Source of the DNA: Lachnospiraceae bacterium | GTDB taxonomy: Bacteria > Bacillota > Clostridia > Lachnospirales > Lachnospiraceae | Assembly (NCBI GenBank): GCA_022766245.1 | Contig: JALEPL010000018.1 | Coordinates: 1 to 64,000 of the forward strand | Direction: 5' to 3' | Length of the DNA stretch: 64,000 bases | Shown here: positions 53,103 to 61,672 of the stretch, one piece after another | Numbering within the stretch: the first letter of the stretch is position 1 | How the letters are laid out: each line of letters starts with the position of its first letter | Notes under the pieces: generated by a model | Databases searched by the model: none | Told to the model about the DNA's origin: nothing | The model's input: only the letters and a program-made list of their open reading frames with translations | Program-made: the position numbers and the translations under genes

Positions 53103-54236
53103 ATGACAAAAGAGTATGCAGTGAAAGATCTGAAACCGGGAATGGTCACGGCGATTCCGGTTCGAACCAGACGAGGACAGTTGGTGGTGAACCAGGAAAC
53201 TTCGTTGTCCGCATCGCTGATTGCGCGTTTGGAATTTTACGGGATAGAGAAGGTTCAGATTAAAGAGAATGATGTCCATGCGGAAGACAAAGGAACACAG
53301 GTGACGGAGGCGGGCTATACACCGGCTAAGAATCCGGCACCGGTACAAAGCCCGGTTTTGGACGCATCCTATTCTCAGAAGGTAAAAAAGACAGATGATT
53401 TCAAGCGGTTTCAGATTGAATTTACCCTGCGTTGCAATGATTTGAAGAATTGCTTTGATGCAGTTCTCACTTCGGGAAACGTGAATAAAGAGGAGTTGTT
53501 GGAGAAGACCACATCCCTAATCCGCAAACAGCAGACTACGATAGATATTTTTGATATGCTTCATAATATGCGGCAGGTGAATGACAGCACTTATGCCCAC
53601 AGTATAAATGTGGCACTGATTTCCCGGATTATCGGGAAGTGGCTGCGTTTTTCCCCAGAGGAGTTGGATACGCTGACTTTGGCGGGGTTGTTGCATGATA
53701 TCGGAAAGACCAGCATTCCTAATGAGGTTCTGAATAAGGATGGTCGTCTCACGGACGAGGAGTTCCAGCTGATTCGCAGGCATCCGAAGATGGGTTATGA
53801 CATTCTAAAGATGCAGCCACTGGATAGCCACGTGAAAAAGGCTGCGTTGATGCATCATGAACGTTGTGACGGATCCGGTTATCCCATGGGACTTACCATG
53901 GATGAGATCGATGATTACGCTTTGATCATTGCCATTGCGGATGTGTATGATGCCATGACGGCAGCCCGATCTTATCGTCAGCCGCTTTGCCCGTTCCAGG
54001 TAATTGCAGAGTTTGAAAAGGATGGTTTGCAGAAATATAAGCCGAAGTATATTCTGACATTTTTAGAGCGCATTGCCACCACTTATCAGAATAACCGTGT
54101 GATGCTAAGTGACGGAACAACCGCAAAGATCGTGTTGTTAAATCACAACCATCTGTCCAAGCCCTTGGTGCAGTTGGACGACGGGTCCTGTCTCGATCTG
54201 GACAAGAGCCCGCTCTATATTATGTCTCTGATCTAA
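53103..54236 (+). CDS. HD-GYP domain phosphodiesterase, second copy
   Basis: A 377-residue protein with an N-terminal DUF3391-like region (residues 1-65) and an HD-GYP domain: HSINVALISRII, GLLHDIGKTSIP and LMHHERCDGSGYP. The GYP motif and the HD pair are intact, so cyclic di-GMP hydrolysis is likely. It is related in layout to the HD-GYP protein at 49485-50582, though the linker is longer and Pro/Lys rich (about 65-95). No strong GGAGG lies in front of the ATG (GGGGTTTAATTT), so translation may be weak. A hairpin repeat follows. Confidence 0.92.
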   Translation: MTKEYAVKDLKPGMVTAIPVRTRRGQLVVNQETSLSASLIARLEFYGIEKVQIKENDVHAEDKGTQVTEAGYTPAKNPAPVQSPVLDASYSQKVKKTDDFKRFQIEFTLRCNDLKNCFDAVLTSGNVNKEELLEKTTSLIRKQQTTIDIFDMLHNMRQVNDSTYAHSINVALISRIIGKWLRFSPEELDTLTLAGLLHDIGKTSIPNEVLNKDGRLTDEEFQLIRRHPKMGYDILKMQPLDSHVKKAALMHHERCDGSGYPMGLTMDEIDDYALIIAIADVYDAMTAARSYRQPLCPFQVIAEFEKDGLQKYKPKYILTFLERIATTYQNNRVMLSDGTTAKIVLLNHNHLSKPLVQLDDGSCLDLDKSPLYIMSLI

Positions 54237-54245
54237 CGAAAATCG

Positions 54246-54313
54246 TAACTATTCAGTACTTCATAGTTATGCGCACAAATCCATGAAAATTTGCTTTGCA
54301 AATGGATTTGTGC
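54246..54313 (+). repeat. Dispersed hairpin repeat, copy C
   Basis: A 7-bp hairpin (TAACTAT/ATAGTTA) with loop TCAGTACTTC at 54246-54269, then a second perfect 12-bp stem (GCACAAATCCAT/ATGGATTTGTGC) at 54273-54313 around an inner TTTGC/GCAAA. Both parts match copies B and D with changed stem bases. Confidence 0.8.
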
Positions 54314-54381
54314 TTGCTAAATATACGTTTTTTCACGGCATCCGCAGTAAATGCGTATGCCTGCTGAACAATTACCGATAA

Positions 54382-55017
54382 TCATTTTATTCTTTTCAGG
54401 CAGATGTCCTGCAGCACACATTGATCACAGTAGGGAGCGGTTCTGGCGGTGCAAACTGCACGACCGTGATCTACCAGCCGGTGGCAGAAGTTGTTGCTCT
54501 CCTCTGGTGGGATCAGTTTCCACAGTGCCATTTCCACTTTTTTGGGTTCTTTGATGTTGTCCACCAGGCCGATGCGGTTGCACAGGCGGATGCAGTGGGT
54601 GTCCGTCACGATGGCAGGTTTGCCAAATACATCTCCCATGATCAGGTTAGCGCTTTTGCGTCCCACGCCGGGAAGTGTTAAAAGCGTGTCAAAATCCTCG
54701 GGAACCTTATCCTGATACTGATCGTGCAGGATGCGCATGCAGGCGCTGATATCCCGGGCTTTGCTATGCCCCAGACCGCAGGGCTTGACGATGGCTTCGA
54801 TTTCTTCCGGTTCGGCAGCGGACAACGCAGCTACTGTGGGGAATTTCTTATATAAATCCACTACTACCACGTTTACTCGGGCATCGGTACACTGAGCTGC
54901 CAGGCGAACGCTCACTAAGAGCTTCCAGGCTTCATCATAGTCCAGCGTGCAGTCGGTGTAGGGATATGCTTCTTTCAGACGGGCCACCACCTCGGCGGCA
55001 AGTTGTTTTTTGGTCAT
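54382..55017 (-). CDS. nth: Endonuclease III (DNA glycosylase/AP lyase)
   Basis: A 211-residue base-excision repair enzyme that removes oxidised pyrimidines. It has LPGVGRKSANLIMGD (catalytic Lys), TDTHCIRLCNRIGLV (catalytic Asp) and a C-terminal 4Fe-4S cluster (CTARTAPYCDQCVLQDIC). The first Cys spacing is seven residues rather than six, a small variation from E. coli Nth. AAGGAG precedes the start. The gene is alone, convergent with the second HD-GYP gene across the repeat. All catalytic residues are present. Confidence 0.95.
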   Translation of the reverse strand: MTKKQLAAEVVARLKEAYPYTDCTLDYDEAWKLLVSVRLAAQCTDARVNVVVVDLYKKFPTVAALSAAEPEEIEAIVKPCGLGHSKARDISACMRILHDQYQDKVPEDFDTLLTLPGVGRKSANLIMGDVFGKPAIVTDTHCIRLCNRIGLVDNIKEPKKVEMALWKLIPPEESNNFCHRLVDHGRAVCTARTAPYCDQCVLQDICLKRIK

Positions 55018-55259
55018 AATGATTCTCCTTATCCTTCGGTGTATTTATAGAAAGGGGATGCCCCAGCACCTGTTCCAGTTCGGTTTTGGTAAATGAATAC
55101 TGTGACTTCAAATAGACTATAGCATAAATTGAATGATTATGCCATTTTCAGATTGCTCGATTGTAATAGAATAGGCAGGAAAAATTTTTATAAATTTTGG
55201 TAGAGAAATGCGTCGGTGATTCGTCTTAATAGGTAAGCAGGCAAATCATAGAAAATAGG

Positions 55260-55278
55260 TATCTGTTCAGAACAGATA
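55260..55278 (+). repeat. Short hairpin upstream of the sigma gene
   Basis: TATCTGTT/AACAGATA with a 3-base loop (CAG), resembling the GTATCTGTTCAG core of the dispersed repeat. It lies 28 bases upstream of the ECF sigma gene and could also be an operator. Confidence 0.45.
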
Positions 55279-55305
55279 GAGAAAATATTTTAGGCAGGGG
55301 ATAGA

Positions 55306-55848
55306 ATGTTACTGTTACTTGCGGCAATGGATACGCCGGAGGAGAAGCTGGATTTTGTCCAGATTTATCGCAAAAATTATAAAAAAATGTACTATGTGGC
55401 CTACCGCATGTTAGGAAGTAAAGAGGAGGCGGAGGATGCGGTACAGGATGCCTTTGTGAAACTGGCGGATCGTTTCTCCCGTTATCGGAGGCTGCCAGAG
55501 GATAAGATGTGTGCACTTTGCATAACCATTCTGCGCAATCAGTCCATCGACCGGATTCGACAGAACCGGCATCTGGCGGATACAGATGTGGAGGAACTTC
55601 TGTTGTACTGGGCGGACGAAAGACCGGATGCACAGCAGCTTGTGGAACAGGGAGAATTGTCTGCCTCAGTGAAAAGTGCCCTTGCCCAGTTGCCAGAGGT
55701 GATGAAACTGACGTTGGAATTAAAGTATTATCAGGAGTACTCGAATCAGGAGATTGCCCGGATTCTGAATGTGCCGGTGAAAACCGTGGAAATGAGGCTA
55801 TACCGTGGAAAAAAGAGACTGGAGGTGCTGTTACATGAAGAAATATGA
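55306..55848 (+). CDS. ECF-type RNA polymerase sigma factor
   Basis: A 180-residue sigma-70 family factor with region 2 (YRKNYKKMYYVAYRMLGSKEE, AEDAVQDAFVKL) and region 4 (ALAQLPEVMKLTLELKYYQE, SNQEIARILNVPVKTVEMRL). It directs RNA polymerase to a small regulon. The start follows GGCAGGGG. The next gene starts 14 bases inside its end and encodes a single-TM protein, as expected for an anti-sigma. The two probably form a switch that frees the sigma when the outer domain senses a signal. Confidence 0.93.
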   Translation: MLLLLAAMDTPEEKLDFVQIYRKNYKKMYYVAYRMLGSKEEAEDAVQDAFVKLADRFSRYRRLPEDKMCALCITILRNQSIDRIRQNRHLADTDVEELLLYWADERPDAQQLVEQGELSASVKSALAQLPEVMKLTLELKYYQEYSNQEIARILNVPVKTVEMRLYRGKKRLEVLLHEEI

Positions 55849-56719
55849 TGCTTCTGAGGAAAGGATTGCATCCGTTGTTTCTAAAATGCAGGAGGCCGAA
55901 CTCTCATGGATTCCGGAGGATGAGGTGCTGGAACGGGAGTATCCGGTTTCGGAGTCCTTTCGACAGAGGATGGAGCTGTGGATAAATAAGATGTCTGAGC
56001 ACCGGAGAAGACGTAAAATCGGAAAGACTTTAGCGACGGCTGCATCTGTCTTAATTGTTCTCCTAGCGGCGCTGAATTATCCCAGCGTGGCGAGGGCGAC
56101 ACAGTTTATAGTTCGCTGGATTGAACAGAAGAATCCGGAATCTGGGATGGTAGAGGAACTGGAGACAGAGCAGGAAACAGAGACGGAGACGACAAGCCAG
56201 TATCCTATGCGGGGAAGCACGGAGCAACATTTTACTTATCGTGTGGAGACCGGAGCTAATGGAGAAACCTACGTATACAAGAGTAAGAATGGAAAAGAGG
56301 TTCCCTGCTGTGAGGAGTATATTTACGGGTTTAATCCGGAAACGGGAGCTTGTGACGTGCAGGGGGCTGCCTATTATGTGGGACCGGAGGGGTATCTGTA
56401 CAAAAACGGTTGGTTTTTGACGAAATACGGTGGACAGTATCTGTGGAAGTATTTCGATGAGAGTGGTCAGATTGCCCGAAAATGGCGGGAAATCGATGGG
56501 GAGTGGTATTATTTCAACTATAATGGAATTCCATTACGAGATGAGACCCTGGAGGAAAATGGTGTAATCTACTATTTTGATGAAGATGGAAAATGGATTC
56601 AGGAGGAGACGATCGAGAATACAACACCGGAAGGAATAGTCCCGGAGGAGGGAGCTTCCCCAGAGGAGGAAAGCCCGGGAAATGAGACGACTTCCGGAAA
56701 CGAGGGAGCGTCCGGGTGA
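55835..56719 (+). CDS. Membrane anti-sigma-like protein with wall-binding-type repeats
   Basis: A 294-residue protein. Residues 1-65 are cytosolic and charged, one membrane segment follows (TLATAASVLIVLLAALN, about 65-82), then an acidic Thr/Glu linker, and an outer domain with tandem Tyr/Trp/Gly repeats (GYLYKNGWFLTKYGGQYLWK, IDGEWYYFNYNGIPL, GVIYYFDEDGKWIQ) of the cell-wall/choline-binding type. The end is a Glu-rich tail. The frame overlaps the sigma gene, so an anti-sigma role is inferred. The outer part may sense glucan or wall fragments. Start at 55835 follows GGAGG. Confidence 0.75.
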   Translation: MKKYDASEERIASVVSKMQEAELSWIPEDEVLEREYPVSESFRQRMELWINKMSEHRRRRKIGKTLATAASVLIVLLAALNYPSVARATQFIVRWIEQKNPESGMVEELETEQETETETTSQYPMRGSTEQHFTYRVETGANGETYVYKSKNGKEVPCCEEYIYGFNPETGACDVQGAAYYVGPEGYLYKNGWFLTKYGGQYLWKYFDESGQIARKWREIDGEWYYFNYNGIPLRDETLEENGVIYYFDEDGKWIQEETIENTTPEGIVPEEGASPEEESPGNETTSGNEGASG

Positions 56720-56751
56720 AAAAGTGATGTTAGTATAAGGAGGAGATTGCG

Positions 56752-57528
56752 ATGAAAGAGATAAAGAGATGGAAAAGAGGATTGGCACTGCTGCTTTGTG
56801 TGGGCTTACTGACCGGCTGCGGAGCAGCAGAACAGGTCGCAGACACGGAGGTGCAACATGTGGTAGAGGTCTACCAGGAGCCGGGAACCGAGTCGCTGGC
56901 GGTGAATGAACCGGAGACAGAAGCGTCGCCTTTGTTGGCGGAGCCTCCTTCTGAGGAAACGGTTTCTGAAATGCTGGGATCATTTTTGAACTGGAGTGCC
57001 ATGTCCTATATGGTGGTTTTGGGAGAAGAATTCCGGGAGCAGGATGAACTTACCCCGAAACAGATGATTCCTATGGCTGCCCATGCGGCAGCAATCAGTG
57101 ATGCCCGGATCACAAAGGATGATGAAGTGGGATGCTATGTGATGACAGAGGAAGTTTTAGAGGAATATGAAGAGAATTTATTTGGCCAAACTTGCGAGCT
57201 ATCACAGTACACTTTGGATAAAGAGGATCAGGCAGCTGTGGATAACCGTGGTATTAATATGCGGGATAATCTGGGAATTGCATCAGACGGAACAATCTGG
57301 GTGCCCATGGGAGACTGGGGCGGAATTGAACCGAAGTTCCAGATACAGGAGATTGCCCGGATAGAGGACACGAATCAGTTTCAGGTGAAGGTAAATTATT
57401 ATGAGTATAGATGGCTGGATGATCCGGAGACCTCCGAACTGGGGATGTTGGCCGAGTACACATTTGAGCCCTCTGAGACTTCCACCTACGGATATGTCAT
57501 CACAGATATGAAGTACATGGAGCCATAA
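56752..57528 (+). CDS. Lipoprotein of the sigma operon
   Basis: A 258-residue lipoprotein. The signal KRGLALLLCVGLLTGC has a lipobox, followed by an acidic linker. The mature part is mixed alpha/beta (NWSAMSYMVVLGEEF, DDEVGCYVMTEEVLEE, FQVKVNYYEYRWLDD). I do not recognise a family. GGAGGA precedes the start, 32 bases after the anti-sigma-like gene, so the three genes are likely one operon. It may be an envelope protein controlled by the sigma. A terminator follows. Confidence 0.75.
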   Translation: MKEIKRWKRGLALLLCVGLLTGCGAAEQVADTEVQHVVEVYQEPGTESLAVNEPETEASPLLAEPPSEETVSEMLGSFLNWSAMSYMVVLGEEFREQDELTPKQMIPMAAHAAAISDARITKDDEVGCYVMTEEVLEEYEENLFGQTCELSQYTLDKEDQAAVDNRGINMRDNLGIASDGTIWVPMGDWGGIEPKFQIQEIARIEDTNQFQVKVNYYEYRWLDDPETSELGMLAEYTFEPSETSTYGYVITDMKYMEP

Positions 57529-57609
57529 TTGGATTCATCAGACAAATAAATGTGCGACAAAAAAGACTTAAGTGGAAAGGATTTATATCTTTTTTGATGT
57601 GTATAAAAT

Positions 57610-57638
57610 AAGGAGTCTGCCGTATTTGCAGACTCCTT
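57610..57638. terminator. Bidirectional terminator
   Basis: A perfect 11-bp stem (AAGGAGTCTGC/GCAGACTCCTT) with a 7-base loop between the convergent lipoprotein and galM genes. The minus-strand side continues with TATTTTATA. Confidence 0.85.
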
Positions 57639-57651
57639 ATCCGTGTTCTGT

Positions 57652-58686
57652 CTAAATTACAGAAAAATGATACAATGTCTTTGAATGATACTTTTCCTCC
57701 GGATGAAGAATTACGGAAGGGAACTCCGGAATGTTGACCGCATTAGGAAAATGTTGTGCTTCTAAGCATACTGCACAGTACATGGGAGGGGTATCTTCGG
57801 ATTTTTTGTCCTGTGGAATGAAGCATGGTACATACAACTGTACTCCCGGCTGATCCGTAAAGCAGGTCATGCGGATGCCGCTCTTTTTGGACTGCAGCAC
57901 GGCCGCTTCCCGTAACCCATCGCCGTTGAGAACGAAGTTCTGGTCATAGGTATGACCGATGGCTAACTGGGGATGGGGGGTCAAAATATCCTGAACCACT
58001 GGCTTCATGGTGCGGAAATCGAAGGGTGTATTTTCTACAGGCAATAAGACCCCGGTAGCAATCTGTGTTGGATTCAGCTCCGTGATATAGTCTGCATCGA
58101 TGCGAAGTTCATGGTCAGATACATCGGAAAAGCCCTCTCCGTTCAGATTGAAGTAGCCATGACTGGTAACGGAAAATGGTGTATCCTGGTCGCAGGATGC
58201 ATCGTAAATGATGGAAAGCTCGTTGTCCTCAGACCAGGTATAAGTCACGGACACGTTCAGATTTCCCGGATAATTTTCCTCCCCATCCGGAGAAAAACGG
58301 GAAAAAATAATGGAATCTTCCTGTATGGTGGTATCCCAGATACGCTGACCGAATCCGGTGGGACCGCCGTGCAGGTGGTTCGGGCCGTTGTTGATGGCCA
58401 ATTGATATTCTTTGCCATTTAAGACAAAGTGTCCTTTGTCGATGCGGTTGGCGCAACGACCTACTACAGCGCCCATGCTGATGTTGTCTTTCAGATAATA
58501 GCTGCTGTCCGGATATTTTAGACATACATCCTTCAGCTCGCCCTGTTTGTCCGGGACTTTAATGCTGATCAGCCGACAGCCATAATCAGAAACTGTGACA
58601 GAGGCTCCGGAAGAATTCGCTATGGTATAGGTGGAAAATTCTGCTCCGCCCTCGGTTGTTCCAAAAGTGTTTTTTGTAATTGTCAT
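57652..58686 (-). CDS. galM: Aldose 1-epimerase (galactose mutarotase)
   Basis: A 344-residue mutarotase that interconverts alpha and beta forms of galactose or glucose. It has LISIKVPDKQGELKDVCLKY, VGRCANRIDKGHFVLNGKEY, NNGPNHLHGGPTGFG (catalytic-region His), SHGYFNLNG (second His) and VCLEAQHFPNAV (the general-base Glu). It stands alone, between the terminator and the repeat copy D at its 5-prime side. No linked galactose genes are seen. Length is normal. Confidence 0.95.
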   Translation of the reverse strand: MTITKNTFGTTEGGAEFSTYTIANSSGASVTVSDYGCRLISIKVPDKQGELKDVCLKYPDSSYYLKDNISMGAVVGRCANRIDKGHFVLNGKEYQLAINNGPNHLHGGPTGFGQRIWDTTIQEDSIIFSRFSPDGEENYPGNLNVSVTYTWSEDNELSIIYDASCDQDTPFSVTSHGYFNLNGEGFSDVSDHELRIDADYITELNPTQIATGVLLPVENTPFDFRTMKPVVQDILTPHPQLAIGHTYDQNFVLNGDGLREAAVLQSKKSGIRMTCFTDQPGVQLYVPCFIPQDKKSEDTPPMYCAVCLEAQHFPNAVNIPEFPSVILHPEEKYHSKTLYHFSVI

Positions 58687-58711
58687 GGGTTTCCCCTTTC
58701 TTAGTTCTTCA

Positions 58712-58775
58712 GTATCTGTTCAGTACTTCACAGATACGATTCGCAAAAATAGAAACTGTTCAGTACTTCATAGTT
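58712..58775 (+). repeat. Dispersed hairpin repeat, copy D (two hairpins)
   Basis: Two hairpins with the same TCAGTACTTC loop: GTATCTGT/ACAGATAC (58712-58737) and AACTGT/ATAGTT (58754-58775, one G-T pair). A degenerate second part (GCAAATCCATAAAAATTTGC) follows up to about 58802. Confidence 0.8.
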
Positions 58776-58861
58776 ATGAGTGCAAATCCATAAAAATTTG
58801 CAACTTTGGAGATATGTCATATTATCGCACAATTACGAATAAATGACAAGTGTTTGTCCAC

Positions 58862-58890
58862 TTGCCCCCAAAGAACAAAAGTGTTATAAT
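58862..58890 (+). promoter_or_regulatory. Promoter of tsaC, giving a near-leaderless mRNA
   Basis: TTGCCC (58862-58867), 17 bases, TATAAT (58885-58890). Transcription would start at about 58897, next to the ATG at 58898, and no ribosome binding site exists. Confidence 0.7.
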
Positions 58891-58897
58891 GTGACCT

Positions 58898-59947
58898 ATG
58901 AGAACGGACATTGTCAAAATCGACAGAAACAACATTGATATAAAAGAAATGCGGCACGCAGGAGAGATTATCCGTGAGGGTGGTCTGGTGGCTTTTCCCA
59001 CAGAAACCGTGTATGGTCTGGGGGCGGATGCACTGAGTGCAGAAGCATCCGGACGAATCTATGCAGCCAAGGGAAGACCATCTGATAATCCGTTGATTGT
59101 GCATATTGCAGAATTTAAGGATCTGGCAGCCATTGCCCAGCAGGTGCCATCTCAGGCGCAGGCTTTGGCAGATGCATTTTGGCCAGGACCATTGACCATG
59201 ATTGTTAGGAAAAACAGCAAAGTGCCATACGAGACCACCGGAGGAATGGATACGGTGGCTGTGCGCATGCCCAGTGATCCGATTGCACTGGAGCTGATTC
59301 GTCAGAGTGGGGGATATATTGCGGCACCCAGTGCCAATACATCCGGAAAGCCCAGCCCCACCATGGCTGAGCATGTGGCATTGGATCTGGATGGAAAGAT
59401 TCCGTTGATTTTAGATGGAGGTCCGGTACAGATTGGACTGGAGTCTACGATTATTGATTTGACTGAGGAGATTCCTATGATTCTTCGGCCAGGGTATATT
59501 ACCCGAGAGATGTTGACCAAGGTGATTGGCGATGTGGAGACGGATCCGGGACTTATTGCTGCGGATTCAGATCGAAAGCCAAAGGCACCCGGTATGAAGT
59601 ACAAACATTATGCGCCAAAGGCGGATCTGGTGTTGATAGACGGGGATGAGGAGAAGGTTGTAGCAAAAATAAACGAACTGACTGCAGAGGCAGAGGCCAG
59701 AGGAGAACGGGTGGGGATTATCGGCACAGATGAAACCATTGCCCGTTACAGCCGGGGCGAAGTGGTCAGCATAGGTGCACGTGAGGATGAGGATGCCATT
59801 GCACAGCATTTGTATCGTATTCTGCGGGAGTTTGATGATTTGGGAGTAGATCGAATCTATTCCGAGAGTTTTGCGACTCCCCGTATCGGACAGGCCATCA
59901 TGAATCGTCTGCTGAAGGCAGCAGGGCATCAGGTTCTTACGGTGTAA
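58898..59947 (+). CDS. tsaC: Threonylcarbamoyl-AMP synthase (Sua5/TsaC)
   Basis: A 349-residue enzyme that makes threonylcarbamoyl-AMP for the t6A tRNA modification. It has an N-terminal YrdC domain (GGLVAFPTETVYGLGADALS, KGRPSDNPLIVHIAE, VAVRMPSDP, AAPSANTSGKPSPT) and a C-terminal Sua5 domain (PGMKYKHYAPKADLVLID). This is the long Sua5 form. The start sits 7 bases after the promoter -10, so translation probably starts on a leaderless message. The LMW phosphatase homologue and upp follow, as in the Bacillus ywlC-ywlE-upp order. Confidence 0.95.
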   Translation: MRTDIVKIDRNNIDIKEMRHAGEIIREGGLVAFPTETVYGLGADALSAEASGRIYAAKGRPSDNPLIVHIAEFKDLAAIAQQVPSQAQALADAFWPGPLTMIVRKNSKVPYETTGGMDTVAVRMPSDPIALELIRQSGGYIAAPSANTSGKPSPTMAEHVALDLDGKIPLILDGGPVQIGLESTIIDLTEEIPMILRPGYITREMLTKVIGDVETDPGLIAADSDRKPKAPGMKYKHYAPKADLVLIDGDEEKVVAKINELTAEAEARGERVGIIGTDETIARYSRGEVVSIGAREDEDAIAQHLYRILREFDDLGVDRIYSESFATPRIGQAIMNRLLKAAGHQVLTV

Positions 59948-59957
59948 GGAGGTTTTT

Positions 59958-60464
59958 ATGAAAGCGTACAAACGAATTGTGTTTGTGGCGGAAAGCGGAA
60001 CCAGCAGAGCTCCCATGGCGGAGGCGCTTTTTCGTGAGAATGCGGTGAATTGCCCGGTGGAAGTGGAGAGCAGAGGGCTGGTGGTGCTTTTCCCGGAGCC
60101 GCTGAATCAAAAGGCGGAGGCTGTCATGATCAGCAATGGAATCAATCTGGAGGGATATATGTCAAAACAGATTACCCCGGAGGATGTGGATTCGGATACT
60201 CTGGTAATCGCCATGGATCAGATACAGCGACAGAAGCTTTTTGATATTTTGCCGGACGCTGAGCCGGAACAACTGGTGGTATTAAATGAACTGGTAGGGG
60301 AAGAATTACCTATCATGGATCCTTATGGTGGGACATTACAGTCCTATGGCCTTTGTTTTGAGACGCTGAGCCGCACCATTAAAAAACTAATTAAGACTAT
60401 AAATGAAGGAGAACAATCAAATGGCAAAGGTGATGGTAATGGATCATCCGTTGATCCAGCATAA
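59958..60464 (+). CDS. LMW phosphatase homologue lacking the catalytic Cys
   Basis: A 168-residue protein of the low-molecular-weight phosphatase / YwlE protein-arginine phosphatase family. The loop that is normally C-x5-R reads [15 protein letters not shown]: Ala-11 replaces the nucleophilic Cys, while Arg-17 and the general-acid Asp-121 (IMDPYGG) remain. It is therefore probably unable to catalyse dephosphorylation, though it may bind phospho-residues. Placement after Sua5 and before upp matches B. subtilis ywlE. Its last 44 bases overlap upp, giving a Gly/Ser-rich tail unlike the family, so the end may be extended. Confidence 0.85.
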   Translation: MKAYKRIVFVAESGTSRAPMAEALFRENAVNCPVEVESRGLVVLFPEPLNQKAEAVMISNGINLEGYMSKQITPEDVDSDTLVIAMDQIQRQKLFDILPDAEPEQLVVLNELVGEELPIMDPYGGTLQSYGLCFETLSRTIKKLIKTINEGEQSNGKGDGNGSSVDPA

Positions 60465-61050
60465 GATTGGATGGATTCGCAGGCAGGAAACCGGCTCTAA
60501 GGAATTCCGTACACTGATCAGCGAGATTGCGATGTTGATGTGCTATGAGGCAACCAGAGATCTGCAGTTGTCAGATATCGAGATTCAAACACCCATTTGT
60601 ACGGCAACGGTAAAAGAGCTGAAAGGGAAAAAGCTGGCTGTGGTGCCTATTTTGCGTGCCGGACTGGGTATGGTAGATGGAATGCTGAATATGATTCCTG
60701 CTGCAAAGGTGGGACATATTGGTTTGTATCGTGATCCGGAGACATTGAAACCGGTGGAGTATTACTGCAAGCTTCCGGAGGACTGCGGCGAGCGCGAGGT
60801 GTTCGTGGTGGATCCCATGCTGGCTACAGGAGGGTCTTCTGTGGCAGCGATTCAGATGCTGAAGGACAAGGGAGTAAAAAATATTCGTTTCATGTGTATC
60901 ATTGCGGCACCAGAGGGGGTAAAGGCTATGCAGGAGGCACATCCGGATGTGGACATCTACATTGGGGCGTTGGATGATCATCTGAATGAGCATGGATATA
61001 TTGTTCCGGGATTAGGAGATGCCGGAGACCGTATTTTTGGAACGAAATAA
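60421..61050 (+). CDS. upp: Uracil phosphoribosyltransferase
   Basis: A 209-residue salvage enzyme that makes UMP from uracil and PRPP. It has [53 protein letters not shown] (PRPP loop) and [18 protein letters not shown]. All motifs fit UPRTase. The start at 60421 has AAGGAG 8 bases upstream and falls inside the end of the previous gene. A terminator follows at 61060-61103, so it ends this transcript unit. It lies upstream of the ATP synthase genes as in Bacillus. Confidence 0.97.
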   Translation: MAKVMVMDHPLIQHKIGWIRRQETGSKEFRTLISEIAMLMCYEATRDLQLSDIEIQTPICTATVKELKGKKLAVVPILRAGLGMVDGMLNMIPAAKVGHIGLYRDPETLKPVEYYCKLPEDCGEREVFVVDPMLATGGSSVAAIQMLKDKGVKNIRFMCIIAAPEGVKAMQEAHPDVDIYIGALDDHLNEHGYIVPGLGDAGDRIFGTK

Positions 61051-61059
61051 TTAGAATGA

Positions 61060-61103
61060 AAAGGATACAGCTGAGAGGGAGCCAACCATCAGAGGTATCC
61101 TTT
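61060..61103 (+). terminator. Terminator after upp
   Basis: Stem AAAGGATAC/GTATCCTTT with a 26-base loop, followed by TTGTGTCTTTC. Moderate T tail. Confidence 0.65.
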
Positions 61104-61135
61104 TTGTGTCTTTCATTTGCGCAGGAGGACAGAAT

Positions 61136-61621
61136 ATGAGCGGCAAGAGAACAGATTATATCAGCTGGGATGAATATTTTATGGGTGTGGCAAAGCTGTC
61201 TGCCATGCGGTCGAAAGATCCAAACACCCAGGTGGGGGCATGTATTGTGAGCCGGGAGAACAAGATTTTATCCATGGGCTATAATGGATTTCCCACCGGC
61301 TGCTCGGATGATGAGTTCCCTTGGGAGCGGGAGGGAGAACCTCTCAGTAATAAGTACTTTTACAGTACACACAGTGAGTTGAACGCAATTTTGAATTATC
61401 GTGGCGGGAGTCTGGAGGGAGCCAAAATGTACGTTACGTTGTTTCCATGTAATGAATGCGCAAAGGCCATTATCCAGGCAGGAATAAAAACACTGGTATA
61501 TGACGATGATAAATACAGTGGAACACCGTCGGTAATTGCATCGAAACGGATGCTTACAGCAGCTGGGGTAAAGTTCTATCCCTACCAGAGAAATCATAAG
61601 GAAATCAACATTTTATTGTAG
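61136..61621 (+). CDS. dCMP deaminase (ComEB-like)
   Basis: A 161-residue zinc enzyme that deaminates deoxycytidylate to dUMP for thymidylate synthesis. It has DYISWDEYFMGVAKLSAMRS, DPNTQVGACIV, STHSELNAILNY (zinc His and catalytic Glu) and FPCNECAKAIIQAG (zinc Cys pair). Length and motifs match ComEB. The start at 61136 is placed by GCAGGAGG 7 bases upstream; 61106 is inside the terminator. It sits between upp and the ATP synthase operon. All active-site residues are present. Confidence 0.93.
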   Translation: MSGKRTDYISWDEYFMGVAKLSAMRSKDPNTQVGACIVSRENKILSMGYNGFPTGCSDDEFPWEREGEPLSNKYFYSTHSELNAILNYRGGSLEGAKMYVTLFPCNECAKAIIQAGIKTLVYDDDKYSGTPSVIASKRMLTAAGVKFYPYQRNHKEINILL

Positions 61622-61672
61622 TATAGTAACTCTGAATTGTTACGTAATATATTATTACGGAAAGGAGCCTCC

